DNA of 8,126 bases from Burkholderiales bacterium (GTDB lineage: Bacteria; Pseudomonadota; Gammaproteobacteria; Burkholderiales; Burkholderiaceae_C): NCBI GenBank assembly GCA_025354615.1, contig JANXMO010000628.1:1-8126 (forward strand), read 5' to 3'. Made by a program: the position numbers and the translations under genes. Within the stretch, counting starts at the first letter, position 1; the number at the start of each line of letters is the position of its first letter. Of this stretch, positions 1-6,647 are shown piece after piece. The notes under the pieces are model-generated. The model searched no databases. It had not been told where the DNA came from and saw only the letters and a list, made by a program, of their open reading frames with translations.

Positions 1-1133
1 GTGCCTTTGGGGTTGGCCGCGCCGACAGTGATGACCGACGGTTCGCTGCCGGGCGAACCTATCGAACCGTAAACCTCCTTACCATCGACGTCTTTGCCCG
101 CGTTGCCGGCGGCTGCGACGACCACGATGCCGGCTGCCACCGCACTGCGGGCCGCCCGCGTCAACGGATCAACCAAAAAAGAGTCTGACGAATCGGCAGC
201 CAGGCTCATGTTCACCACGCGGATGTTGCAGGCCTGCGAGCGCAGCACCACCCAGTCGAGGCCCATCAGCACGGCGGTGGTGTTGCCCATGCCTTTTTCA
301 TCCAGCACGCGGACGTCGTACAGCAAGGCGCCGGGCGCCACGCCGGTGGAATCCGGCGCCTGGTAGCCGCCCGCACCGGCCGCGATCGAGGCGACATGGG
401 TGCCATGGCCATACGGATCGGGCGACGTTTCCGTCAGCGCGACTTGGCAGGGGCCCAGCGCCATCTTGCGCATCAAGTTGGTCGTGACGGCACTCAGGTC
501 GACACCGCGCTGCCACATGTAGGGGGCAAATTTTCGGTTGAGTCCCACCACATCGATCGACTGGGCGACACGCGTGCGGCCGGCGGCGTCTTTCAGGTTG
601 CGGTGGTTCCAGTCGATTCCCGAATCCAGCACGGCAATGCCGACGCCCTGGCCGTTGAGTGCCGGCCCGCGCACGGTTGCCCCTGCGCCAATGGCCGAGG
701 CGCCGGTCGTGTCGGTCACCAGGCTGCCCGAGTGTTTGGCGATCCGGTTGGGGGTAATGGCTACCACGTCGTTGCGCGCGGCCAGCGTATTGAGGGCTGA
801 CATCGGCATCAGTACCGCCAGCGCCTGCACCGACAGGCTGGAGTAATACACGGAGCCGCCGAGCGCTACCACAGCCTGGCGCAGTTCGGCCAGCGAGTCG
901 TCAGGGCTGGAAGCTACCACCAGCAGGCGGCCGTACAACTGCCCGTCAATGCGCTGCGCCCACGTCAAGTTCGACACCCGCGTGCCGCTCATCATCGATG
1001 CCAGGTCAGGCGACAGCTTTGACGAAACGCCCGTTGTGGCTGCCTGAACCGCATTCAGCCCGGTGAGTGTCAATGCGCTGACGCATGTCATCAAGGACAC
1101 GAGACGGCGGGCGAGCGGGGGACGGTTGCGCAT
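1..1133 (-). CDS. Secreted subtilisin-like serine protease, S8 family (3' end cut off)
   Basis: This is a predicted exported protease; 377 residues are visible and the frame runs open to the window edge. Residues 1-31 form a signal peptide: basic start MRNRPPLARR, a hydrophobic core, and a likely cleavage in NAVQA|ATTG. Residues of about 60-128 resemble an inhibitor_I9-type propeptide that folds and masks the enzyme until cleaved. The catalytic domain follows: D170 in AVLDSGID, H243 in DPYGHGTHVAS, and oxyanion N344 in VVAAAGNAG. The catalytic Ser (GTS motif) would lie beyond the window, so activity cannot be confirmed. The H-region plus GVAPGALLYDVRVLD and GLDWVV resembles AprX-like subtilases. 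Asp-to-His spacing is 73 residues, against about 30 in subtilisin or proteinase K, so there is an insertion (about 190-235). The visible mature part has only two cysteines, C229 and C302, possibly a disulfide. The start is supported by AGGAG five bases upstream. Its substrate is unknown; nutrient scavenging is plausible. Confidence 0.93.
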   Translation of the reverse strand, partial: MRNRPPLARRLVSLMTCVSALTLTGLNAVQAATTGVSSKLSPDLASMMSGTRVSNLTWAQRIDGQLYGRLLVVASSPDDSLAELRQAVVALGGSVYYSSLSVQALAVLMPMSALNTLAARNDVVAITPNRIAKHSGSLVTDTTGASAIGAGATVRGPALNGQGVGIAVLDSGIDWNHRNLKDAAGRTRVAQSIDVVGLNRKFAPYMWQRGVDLSAVTTNLMRKMALGPCQVALTETSPDPYGHGTHVASIAAGAGGYQAPDSTGVAPGALLYDVRVLDEKGMGNTTAVLMGLDWVVLRSQACNIRVVNMSLAADSSDSFLVDPLTRAARSAVAAGIVVVAAAGNAGKDVDGKEVYGSIGSPGSEPSVITVGAANPKG

Positions 1134-1138
1134 GGTCA

Positions 1139-1143
1139 CTCCT
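1139..1143 (-). promoter_or_regulatory. Shine-Dalgarno site of the S8 protease gene
   Basis: AGGAG stands five bases (TGACC) before the ATG at 1133, a strong and well-spaced ribosome binding site. It fixes the start at 1133 and contrasts with the weak sites in the coupled operon upstream, supporting independent translation. Confidence 0.75.
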
Positions 1144-1215
1144 GAGGGGGCGGCGTTGTGACAACAAGGCACACCACCGGCTGGTGCTTTGTCGTCGATG
1201 CCATGTCATCGGAGG

Positions 1216-1251
1216 AACTGGGCCCTTCTTAAAGCTCTTTTCAAGTTCAAG
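1216..1251 (-). promoter_or_regulatory. Candidate heat-shock-type promoter for the S8 protease
   Basis: Reading toward the protease, CTTGAA occurs twice back to back (1251-1246 and 1245-1240). After the second copy comes a 16-base spacer and then GCCCAGTT (1223-1216). This resembles the sigma-32 pattern CTTGAA, spacer of 13-17, CCCCATTT, with six of eight bases matching in the second box. The predicted transcript would have a leader of about 75 bases. No good sigma-70 pair was seen. The evidence is a motif match by eye only. Confidence 0.3.
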
Positions 1252-1267
1252 CGGCACGAGCGGGAAA

Positions 1268-1281
1268 ATTTGGCGCCAAAT
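1268..1281. repeat. 14-bp perfect palindrome, possible operator
   Basis: ATTTGGCGCCAAAT is its own reverse complement. It lies 37-50 bases downstream of the metallopeptidase stop and about 135 bases before the S8 protease start. Its half-site TTTGGCG recurs at 1291-1297. Perfect symmetry in a non-coding gap suits a dimeric regulator. I do not recognise the consensus, so the operator role is inference. Confidence 0.45.
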
Positions 1282-1297
1282 CCGCTTTAGTTTGGCG
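1274..1297 (-). terminator. Weak hairpin after the metallopeptidase gene, possible terminator
   Basis: On the transcribed strand CGCCAAA pairs with TTTGGCG across a 10-base loop, a 7-bp stem, starting 21 bases after the TAA at 1318. The bases after it read CCAAATTTTCCC, so there is only a short, displaced T-run. It shares its promoter-distal arm with the 14-bp palindrome (1268-1281), so the two structures compete. It may end the lnt-to-metallopeptidase transcript weakly, or may simply reflect repeated operator half-sites. Confidence 0.3.
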
Positions 1298-1317
1298 GCG
1301 GCTTGACGCGCCCGTAA

Positions 1318-2115
1318 TTACCCGGATGCGTTCAGCAAACTTTGTTTCAATTTTTTTCGCCAGTGCGCGTAATCCGGCAGCACCAAGCCCACTACGGCCC
1401 AGAAGCGCGGGCTGTGGTTCATCTCTTTCAGGTGCGCGAGTTCATGCACGACCACGTAATCGATGACGTTCAGCTCGAAGTGCATCAACCGCCAGTGCAG
1501 CCGGATGGCCCCGTTGGCGCTGGCACTGCCCCAGCGGGTGCGCGCCGACGTCAGCGCCAGCCGGCTGTATTGCACTCCCAGCAGCGGCGCGTAGTGCTGG
1601 CAACGTTGCGCAAACAGGCTGCGCGCTTGCTGCTGCAACCAGGCCTGCACTTTCTTCTGGATTTGAGAGGCCGATGCGTCAAGCGGCAGCGCCACGTTCA
1701 GCCGGCCACCCGCGGCATCCAGAACGCAGCTGCCGCGAGCGCCAGCCCTGCTCAGCATCCTCAACGTCAATATGCAGGGCTGGCCGAGGAAAGGGATTGA
1801 AGCGCCGTCTTGCCAGGCGATGCGTGTGGGCTGCTGTTGCTGCTGTCGCGTGCGCTGCTGCTGTTCGTGCAGCTTGCGCAAAATCCACGCGGCTTTGCGG
1901 TGCAGGGCCTGGTCGATCTGCTGGCGAGGCAGGGTGCACGGGGCTTTGACCTGCAAGCCGTCAGGGCCGACGATGAAGCCAATGCTGCGCCGCTGTGCGC
2001 GCTGCAGCACGTAACTGATCGCCTGTTCCGCCAGAACGATTTGATGCACCACCGGTTCAGGCGCCGTGCCTGCTGGGGCGCCTGTGCGGCGCGCGAACGG
2101 CCAGTTCCAAGGCAT
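1318..2115 (-). CDS. YgjP-like (DUF45/M48-type) zinc metallopeptidase
   Basis: This is a predicted cytoplasmic zinc-dependent peptidase of the YgjP/DUF45 (SprT-like) group, 265 residues. The physiological substrate of this family is not established. The C-terminal half carries the zinc site VVHELAHLKEMNHSPRFW: H224, E225 and H228 form HExxH, and H234 is the likely third ligand (HExxH-x5-H). The motif TRWGSASANGAIRLHWRL just upstream is also typical of the family. The N-terminal half has the usual variable beta-rich region. It includes a glutamine-rich patch, QQQ-RTR-QQQQQ (85-95), that looks like a flexible linker. The ATG at 2115 is the first possible one: the plsC TGA (2136-2134) lies in the same frame seven codons upstream. 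With an 18-base spacer it should be cotranscribed with plsC. The spacer has no good Shine-Dalgarno sequence. Stop is TAA at 1320-1318. No signal peptide or membrane segment is seen. Confidence 0.9.
   Translation of the reverse strand: MPWNWPFARRTGAPAGTAPEPVVHQIVLAEQAISYVLQRAQRRSIGFIVGPDGLQVKAPCTLPRQQIDQALHRKAAWILRKLHEQQQRTRQQQQQPTRIAWQDGASIPFLGQPCILTLRMLSRAGARGSCVLDAAGGRLNVALPLDASASQIQKKVQAWLQQQARSLFAQRCQHYAPLLGVQYSRLALTSARTRWGSASANGAIRLHWRLMHFELNVIDYVVVHELAHLKEMNHSPRFWAVVGLVLPDYAHWRKKLKQSLLNASG
1831..1863 (-). repeat. CAG/CAA low-complexity tract inside the metallopeptidase gene
   Basis: On the coding strand three CAG codons, three codons for R-T-R, and five CAG/CAA codons encode the glutamine patch at residues 85-95. 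Mixed CAG and CAA usage and the R-T-R interruption suggest a tolerated low-complexity linker. A pure slippage-prone microsatellite is less likely. It is in frame and does not disrupt the gene. Confidence 0.6.
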
Positions 2116-2133
2116 CGCGAAGGTTTCGGCGCT

Positions 2134-2892
2134 TCAGGTTCGCACGTAAGCCGCAGCGTCGAGCCGCCGCATTTCGCCTTCGATCCACGCCTCCACCTCG
2201 TACATCAGCTCGTCGGGTTGCCGCCCGGCGCTGGGGATCAGCGGACCGATCGACACGTCGATCACCCCCCGGCGCAGCAAAAACGATTTGCGTGGCCAGC
2301 AGCGTGCCGAGGTCACAGCGACCGGCAGCACCGACGCGCCGGTGGTGCAGGCCAGCCGGGTGCCACCGAATTTGTAGGTGCCCTGGCTGCCGCGTGGCGT
2401 GCGTGTGCCTTCAGGAAACATGATCACCCAATGGCCGCTGTCCATGCGCAGGCGGCCTTGCTCGGCCACACGGTTCCAGGCCGCGGCGCGGCGGCTGCGG
2501 TCGATGTGGATCATTTCCAGGCGCGCCATCGCCCAGCCGAAGAACGGGATGTAGAGCAGTTCGCGCTTGAAGACGTAGGCCAGCGGACGCGGCAGCAGGC
2601 AGGGAAAGGCAAAAGTTTCCCAGGTCGACTGGTGTTTGGACAGCACGACCACCGCCGCGGCGCTTTCGGCTTCGGCCAGGTGGTGCAGGCCGCTGAGGCG
2701 GTGCCGCACCCCGCAAATGACCCGCGCGCCGGCGATTGCCACGCCCAGCCAGCCGGCGCACATCGCATACAGCCGGTCACCGCGGATGAACAGCGACGCT
2801 ACCAGCACGGCCAGCGCCCACGGCACCACGGTGACGGCCAGCCAGCCGATGAACAACGCCGAGCGCAGCGCGCACAACAGCGACCGGGCCAT
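2134..2892 (-). CDS. plsC: 1-acyl-sn-glycerol-3-phosphate acyltransferase (PlsC family)
   Basis: This is a membrane-bound acyltransferase expected to add the second acyl chain to lysophosphatidic acid, giving phosphatidic acid for phospholipid synthesis. It has 252 residues, close to the usual 240-260. A hydrophobic N-terminal segment (about 12-36) is followed by the acyltransferase blocks. Block I is SKHQSTWET with H87 and, four residues later, E92 instead of the usual Asp. Block II is in the MIHIDRSRR region. Block III is FPEGTRT (159-165) and block IV is around VLPVAV. The start is the ATG at 2892, which overlaps the gmhB stop as TGATG. A longer reading frame reaching to 3213 exists but reads gmhB in the wrong frame. 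No Shine-Dalgarno sequence is visible, so translation is probably coupled to gmhB. It could act on a related lysophospholipid; family membership is firm, exact substrate is inferred. Confidence 0.92.
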   Translation of the reverse strand: MARSLLCALRSALFIGWLAVTVVPWALAVLVASLFIRGDRLYAMCAGWLGVAIAGARVICGVRHRLSGLHHLAEAESAAAVVVLSKHQSTWETFAFPCLLPRPLAYVFKRELLYIPFFGWAMARLEMIHIDRSRRAAAWNRVAEQGRLRMDSGHWVIMFPEGTRTPRGSQGTYKFGGTRLACTTGASVLPVAVTSARCWPRKSFLLRRGVIDVSIGPLIPSAGRQPDELMYEVEAWIEGEMRRLDAAAYVRT

Positions 2893-3512
2893 CAGTCGAA
2901 ATGGCCAAAGTGGGAGTTGGCATGACTGCCGGGGTGCCGCAGCTCGTGTTGGCGTTGCAGCATGGATTCGGCATAGGCGGCCAGGTCGGCGTGCACTTCG
3001 GTGCCTGGCACCTGTTCGAGCAATTCGTTCAGCCCGGTGGCATCGAGTGCAGCGCCTTTGCCGGTGCGCACCAGATGGGTGGGGCAGCCCATGGCGGCGC
3101 CGGCCAGCAGATCGCGCAGCGAATCGCCGACCACCGGCGTGTGCCGCGCATCGACGCCGTAGCGCTGAACGATCAACGAAATCAGCCCGGGCAGCGGCTT
3201 GCGGCAGGTACATGGTTCACTCGGCGCGTGCGGGCAGAAAAACACCGCGTCGATGCGACCGCCGTGGCGGGCCAGCGCGGCATTCATCTTCAGGTGCATG
3301 GCGTTCAAGGCCGCCATGTCGAACAGGCCGCGGCCGAGGCCCGACTGATTGGTGGCCACCACCACATGCCAGCCGGCGTGGTTGAGGCGCGAAATGGCCT
3401 CCAGCGCGCCCGGCAGCGGCACCCATTCGTCGGCGGACTTGACGAAGTCGTCGCGGTCCTGGTTGATGGTGCCGTCGCGGTCGAGGATGATGAGCTTGGA
3501 TGGCATGGTCAT
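2892..3512 (-). CDS. gmhB: D-glycero-beta-D-manno-heptose 1,7-bisphosphate 7-phosphatase
   Basis: GmhB removes the C7 phosphate of heptose 1,7-bisphosphate in the cytoplasm, a step in making ADP-heptose for the LPS inner core. From the ATG at 3512 it has 206 residues (E. coli about 191). HAD-family features are all present: LDRDGTIN with D11 as nucleophile and D13 as acid/base, ATNQSGLGRG as motif II, K105 in CRKPLPG, and VVGDSLRD with D130 and D134 for magnesium. The GmhB-specific zinc loop is complete: C93-x-H95, then C101-x-C103. Two starts are possible: the ATG at 3512, which overlaps the glyS stop as TGATG, or the ATG at 3506 two codons later. Neither has a good Shine-Dalgarno sequence, so coupling to glyS favours 3512. 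The last 18 residues carry five histidines, four spaced exactly four apart (189, 193, 197, 201, then 204). The stop TGA overlaps the plsC ATG in another TGATG. A more general histidinol-phosphate phosphatase-like role is a less likely alternative. Confidence 0.93.
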   Translation of the reverse strand: MTMPSKLIILDRDGTINQDRDDFVKSADEWVPLPGALEAISRLNHAGWHVVVATNQSGLGRGLFDMAALNAMHLKMNAALARHGGRIDAVFFCPHAPSEPCTCRKPLPGLISLIVQRYGVDARHTPVVGDSLRDLLAGAAMGCPTHLVRTGKGAALDATGLNELLEQVPGTEVHADLAAYAESMLQRQHELRHPGSHANSHFGHFD

Positions 3513-5638
3513 CAGGCTGGTGCCAGGCGTGACACATCCGCCACGCGGTTCATGACCTGGTGCAGCTGCGCCAGCAGCGCCAGCCGGTTGGCGCGCAGCG
3601 CCGGGTCCTCGGCGTTGACCATCACGGTGTCGAAGAAGGCGTCGACGGGTTGTTTGAGCACAGCCAGTGCGATCAGATAGTCGGTATGCGCCCTGGAGGC
3701 CCAAAACCGGTCGGTGGTTTGCCGAACCTGGCCCAGCGCTTCGTTCAAAGCCGCTTCCGCCGGTTCACGCAACAACGCGATGTCGACCTGCGGCGCCACG
3801 GCGTCCGTGCTTTTCTTCAGGATGTTGCCCACCCGCTTGTTGGCCGAGGCCAGTGGCGCGGCTTCGGGCAGCGTCGCGAACGCGCGCACGGCCTGCAGCC
3901 GTGCCGGCAGGTCGTCGAGCCGCTGCGGGCGCAGGCTGAGCACGGCGTCAACTTCCTGCGCCTGCCAACCCTGCTCGCGGAGGTTGAATGCCAGCCGGTC
4001 GAACAGGAATTGGCTGAGCTGTTGAGCCACCGCGTCGTCGCCGGCCTGCAGGCGGCCCGCAAAGGGCCGCAGCGCCAAGGCGATCAATTCATCGAGCGCC
4101 AGCGGCAAGCGCTTTTCGACCAGCATGCGGATCACGCCCAGCGCATGGCGGCGCAGCGCGAACGGGTCGCGGTCGCCGGTCGGCAGTTCGCCGATGCCGA
4201 ACAGGCCGGCCAGCGTTTCCAGCTTGTCAGCCAGCGCCACCACGAGGCCGACTTCGCTGCGCGGCAGCGAATCACCCGCAAAACGCGGTTTGTAGTGGTC
4301 TTCGATGGCCTGCGCCACCTCATCGCCCAACCCGTCATGCAGCGCGTAGTAGCGCCCCATCGTGCCCTGCAGTTCGGGGAATTCACCGACCATGTCGGTC
4401 AGCAGATCGGCTTTTGCCAATTCGGCTGCCTGGTCGACCTGCGCCGCGAAACCGCCGCCCAAGCGCTCACCGATCACCGCCGCAATCGCCGCCGCGATGA
4501 CCCGCACGCGTTCGACCCGTTCGCCCTGCGTGCCCAGCTGGTGGTGGTAGACGACGCGCGCCAGCCCGGCCACGCGCGAGGCCAGGGTTTTCTTGCGATC
4601 TTGCTCGAAGAAAAAGCGCGCATCGGCCAGCCGCGGCCGCACCACGCGCTCGTTGCCTTCGACGATGCCGCTCGCATCGGCCGGCGTAATGTTGCTGACG
4701 ACGAGAAAGCGTTCGGTCAATGCGCCTTGCGCATCGAGTAGCGGGAAGTACTTCTGGTTGGCCTTCATCGTCAGCACCAGGCACGGCGCCGGCACGCTGA
4801 GAAAGGCGGGGTCGAAGCGGCACACCAGCACGTTCGGGCGTTCGACCAGCGCAGTCACTTCGTCCAGCAGCGCGTCGTCGTCGATGGGCGCGGCGCCTTC
4901 GGCGGCGGCGGCGGCCTGCAGCTGGCGCAGCACCTCGGCGCGGCGCTCGGCGAAGCTGGCAATCACTGCGCCGTCGTCACGCAGCTGCTGGGCATAGCTG
5001 TCGGCATCGCGCAATTGCACCGGGCAGCAGGCGGCTTCGAAGCGGTGGCCCTGCGTGCCACGGCCCGCCGCCAGGCCGAGTGCCGTCACCGGCACCACGT
5101 CGGTGCCGTGCAGCGCCACCAGGCCATGCGCCGGGCGTACAAAGTGCACGCTGGTCCAGCCGTCGGCCAACTGGTATTGCATCAGCTTGGGGATGGGCAG
5201 CTGGGCCAGCGCTTCGGCCAGCGCCTGCTGCAGGCCGTCGGTCAGCGCCACGCCTGACTGCAAGCTGTCGAGGAAAACCGCCTCGGCCTTGCCTTCGCCT
5301 TGACGGCGCAGCCGCGGCAAGGCGTCGTCACCCGCGCCCAGGCTGACCAGCTTTTTCAGCAGCGCGGGCGTGGCCTGGCCGGTTGCGTCGAAGGCAACGG
5401 CCGCCGGCATCAGCTTGTGGGCCAGCGGCCGGTCGGGCGCGCGAGCGTGCACCCGGCTGATGTGCGCTGCCAGCCGGCGCGGCGAAGCAAACGGTATGGC
5501 CGCGCTGTCTGCCGCCAGCAGGCCGCGGCTGTTCAGGCCACGCATCAAGGCGCCGGCAAAGGCCTCGCCCAGTGTGTTCAGCGCCTTCGGCGGCAGTTCT
5601 TCAACCAACAGTTCGACGAGCAGGTTCTGAGGCGTCAT
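3512..5638 (-). CDS. glyS: Glycine--tRNA ligase, beta subunit
   Basis: This is the beta subunit of the tetrameric glycyl-tRNA synthetase; in this family it supplies tRNA recognition and is required for charging. It has 708 residues, slightly longer than the roughly 689 of E. coli GlyS. Family landmarks run in order: N-terminal [15 protein letters not shown] (6-20), [12 protein letters not shown] (291-302), [34 protein letters not shown] (412-431), [18 protein letters not shown] (488-505), and a C-terminal helical anticodon-binding region ending with [22 protein letters not shown]. The start is the ATG at 5638, which overlaps the glyQ stop and is preceded by a purine-rich AAAAGGCGG stretch. 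An ATG 18 codons upstream (5692) would add residues read out of frame through glyQ and does not match the family. The TGA (3514-3512) overlaps the first ATG of gmhB in TGATG. No frameshift or internal stop is seen. Confidence 0.97.
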   Translation of the reverse strand: MTPQNLLVELLVEELPPKALNTLGEAFAGALMRGLNSRGLLAADSAAIPFASPRRLAAHISRVHARAPDRPLAHKLMPAAVAFDATGQATPALLKKLVSLGAGDDALPRLRRQGEGKAEAVFLDSLQSGVALTDGLQQALAEALAQLPIPKLMQYQLADGWTSVHFVRPAHGLVALHGTDVVPVTALGLAAGRGTQGHRFEAACCPVQLRDADSYAQQLRDDGAVIASFAERRAEVLRQLQAAAAAEGAAPIDDDALLDEVTALVERPNVLVCRFDPAFLSVPAPCLVLTMKANQKYFPLLDAQGALTERFLVVSNITPADASGIVEGNERVVRPRLADARFFFEQDRKKTLASRVAGLARVVYHHQLGTQGERVERVRVIAAAIAAVIGERLGGGFAAQVDQAAELAKADLLTDMVGEFPELQGTMGRYYALHDGLGDEVAQAIEDHYKPRFAGDSLPRSEVGLVVALADKLETLAGLFGIGELPTGDRDPFALRRHALGVIRMLVEKRLPLALDELIALALRPFAGRLQAGDDAVAQQLSQFLFDRLAFNLREQGWQAQEVDAVLSLRPQRLDDLPARLQAVRAFATLPEAAPLASANKRVGNILKKSTDAVAPQVDIALLREPAEAALNEALGQVRQTTDRFWASRAHTDYLIALAVLKQPVDAFFDTVMVNAEDPALRANRLALLAQLHQVMNRVADVSRLAPA

Positions 5639-6564
5639 GCTGCCGCCTTTTCGCGTTTTTGATGCCATTGCGCCAGCGCTTCGGCAGCCCACCCGCGCGG
5701 CGCCATCGGAAAACCCAGCCGCGCCCGGCTGTCGAGGTAGCTTTGCGCAACGCTGCGCGACAGCTGGCGGATGCGGCCGATGTAGGCCGCGCGCTCGGTC
5801 ACGCTGATGGCGCCGCGCGCGTCCAGCAGGTTGAAGCCATGCGCCGCTTTGAGGACCTGTTCATACGCCGGCAGCGCCAGTTGCAGCTGCGTCAGCCGCT
5901 GCGCCTGTGCCTCATGGCGGCCGAAGGCGTGGAGGAGGAAGTCAACATCGCTGTGCTCGAAGTTGTAGGCGCTCTGCTCGATTTCATTCTGGCGGTAGAC
6001 GTCGCCATAGCTGATGCCCGACGCCCATTCAAGGTCGAAAATGCTTTCCTTGCCTTGCAGGTACATCGCCAGCCGTTCCAGGCCGTAGGTGATTTCGCCA
6101 GTGGCCGGCTTGCAGTCGATGCCGCCGACCTGCTGGAAATAAGTGAACTGGGTGACTTCCATGCCGTTGAGCCAGACCTCCCAGCCCAGCCCCCAGGCGC
6201 CCAACGTCGGGTTCTGCCAGTCGTCTTCGACAAAGCGGATGTCGTTGGTTTGCAAATCAAACCCCAGTGCCTGCAGGCTGCCGAGGTAGAGGTCGAGGAT
6301 GTCGGCCGGCGCCGGCTTCAGTACGACTTGGTACTGGTAGTAATGCTGCAGCCGGTTGGGGTTGTCGCCATAGCGGCCGTCTTTCGGGCGCCGTGACGGC
6401 TGCACGTAAGCCGCCTTCCAAGGCTCAGGCCCCAGCGCGCGCAGGAACGTGGCGGTGTGGCTGGTGCCGGCACCAACTTCCATGTCGTAGGGCTGCAGCA
6501 GCGCGCAGCCCTGGGCGTCCCAATAGGCTTGCAGGCGCAGGATGATTTGCTGGAAGGTCAGCAT
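5635..6564 (-). CDS. glyQ: Glycine--tRNA ligase, alpha subunit
   Basis: This is the catalytic alpha subunit of the bacterial alpha2beta2 glycyl-tRNA synthetase, which activates glycine with ATP and charges tRNA-Gly in the cytoplasm. It has 309 residues, close to the roughly 303 of E. coli GlyQ. It shows the conserved N-terminus with [20 protein letters not shown], then [13 protein letters not shown] (24-36). The class II motif 2 region is [20 protein letters not shown] (53-72) and motif 3 is GLERLAMY (161-168). I chose the ATG at 6564 because the family N-terminus begins exactly there. The frame stays open about 190 codons further upstream, but that stretch is antisense-like sequence lying within the lnt coding region. 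No strong Shine-Dalgarno sequence precedes the ATG. The stop codon TGA (5637-5635) shares bases with the glyS ATG in an ATGA overlap, consistent with equal production of the two subunits. Confidence 0.97.
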   Translation of the reverse strand: MLTFQQIILRLQAYWDAQGCALLQPYDMEVGAGTSHTATFLRALGPEPWKAAYVQPSRRPKDGRYGDNPNRLQHYYQYQVVLKPAPADILDLYLGSLQALGFDLQTNDIRFVEDDWQNPTLGAWGLGWEVWLNGMEVTQFTYFQQVGGIDCKPATGEITYGLERLAMYLQGKESIFDLEWASGISYGDVYRQNEIEQSAYNFEHSDVDFLLHAFGRHEAQAQRLTQLQLALPAYEQVLKAAHGFNLLDARGAISVTERAAYIGRIRQLSRSVAQSYLDSRARLGFPMAPRGWAAEALAQWHQKREKAAA

Positions 6565-6647
6565 GGCGGCATCGGAAAAAGAGTCAGGAAACGGCTGGGG
6601 CGACTGCCAAAGCAAGGGCGCTGGCGGGCAACCGCAGGGGGGCGAGT

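Noticed and set aside
1073..1093. Lipoprotein signal (lipobox) around C17 of the S8 protease
   Set aside because: The residues before Cys are L-M-T, a poor lipobox, and a standard signal peptidase I site (VQA-A) follows at residue 31.
1006..1257. 83-codon minus-strand small gene before the S8 protease
   Set aside because: It starts at a GTG without a good ribosome site and overlaps the protease signal-peptide region out of frame; the protease has the strong AGGAG site.
1810..2925. 371-codon open frame on the plus strand
   Set aside because: It is antisense across the metallopeptidase and plsC and into gmhB, crosses three gene boundaries, and has low-complexity composition typical of a shadow frame.
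2134..3213. 359-residue version of PlsC
   Set aside because: The extra N-terminus reads gmhB out of frame and is Arg/Ala-rich; the ATG at 2892, overlapping the gmhB stop, fits the family length.
3560..4741. 393-codon open frame on the plus strand
   Set aside because: It lies wholly antisense to glyS, matches no recognisable family, and has the Arg/Gln/His-rich composition expected from the complementary strand of a GC-rich gene.
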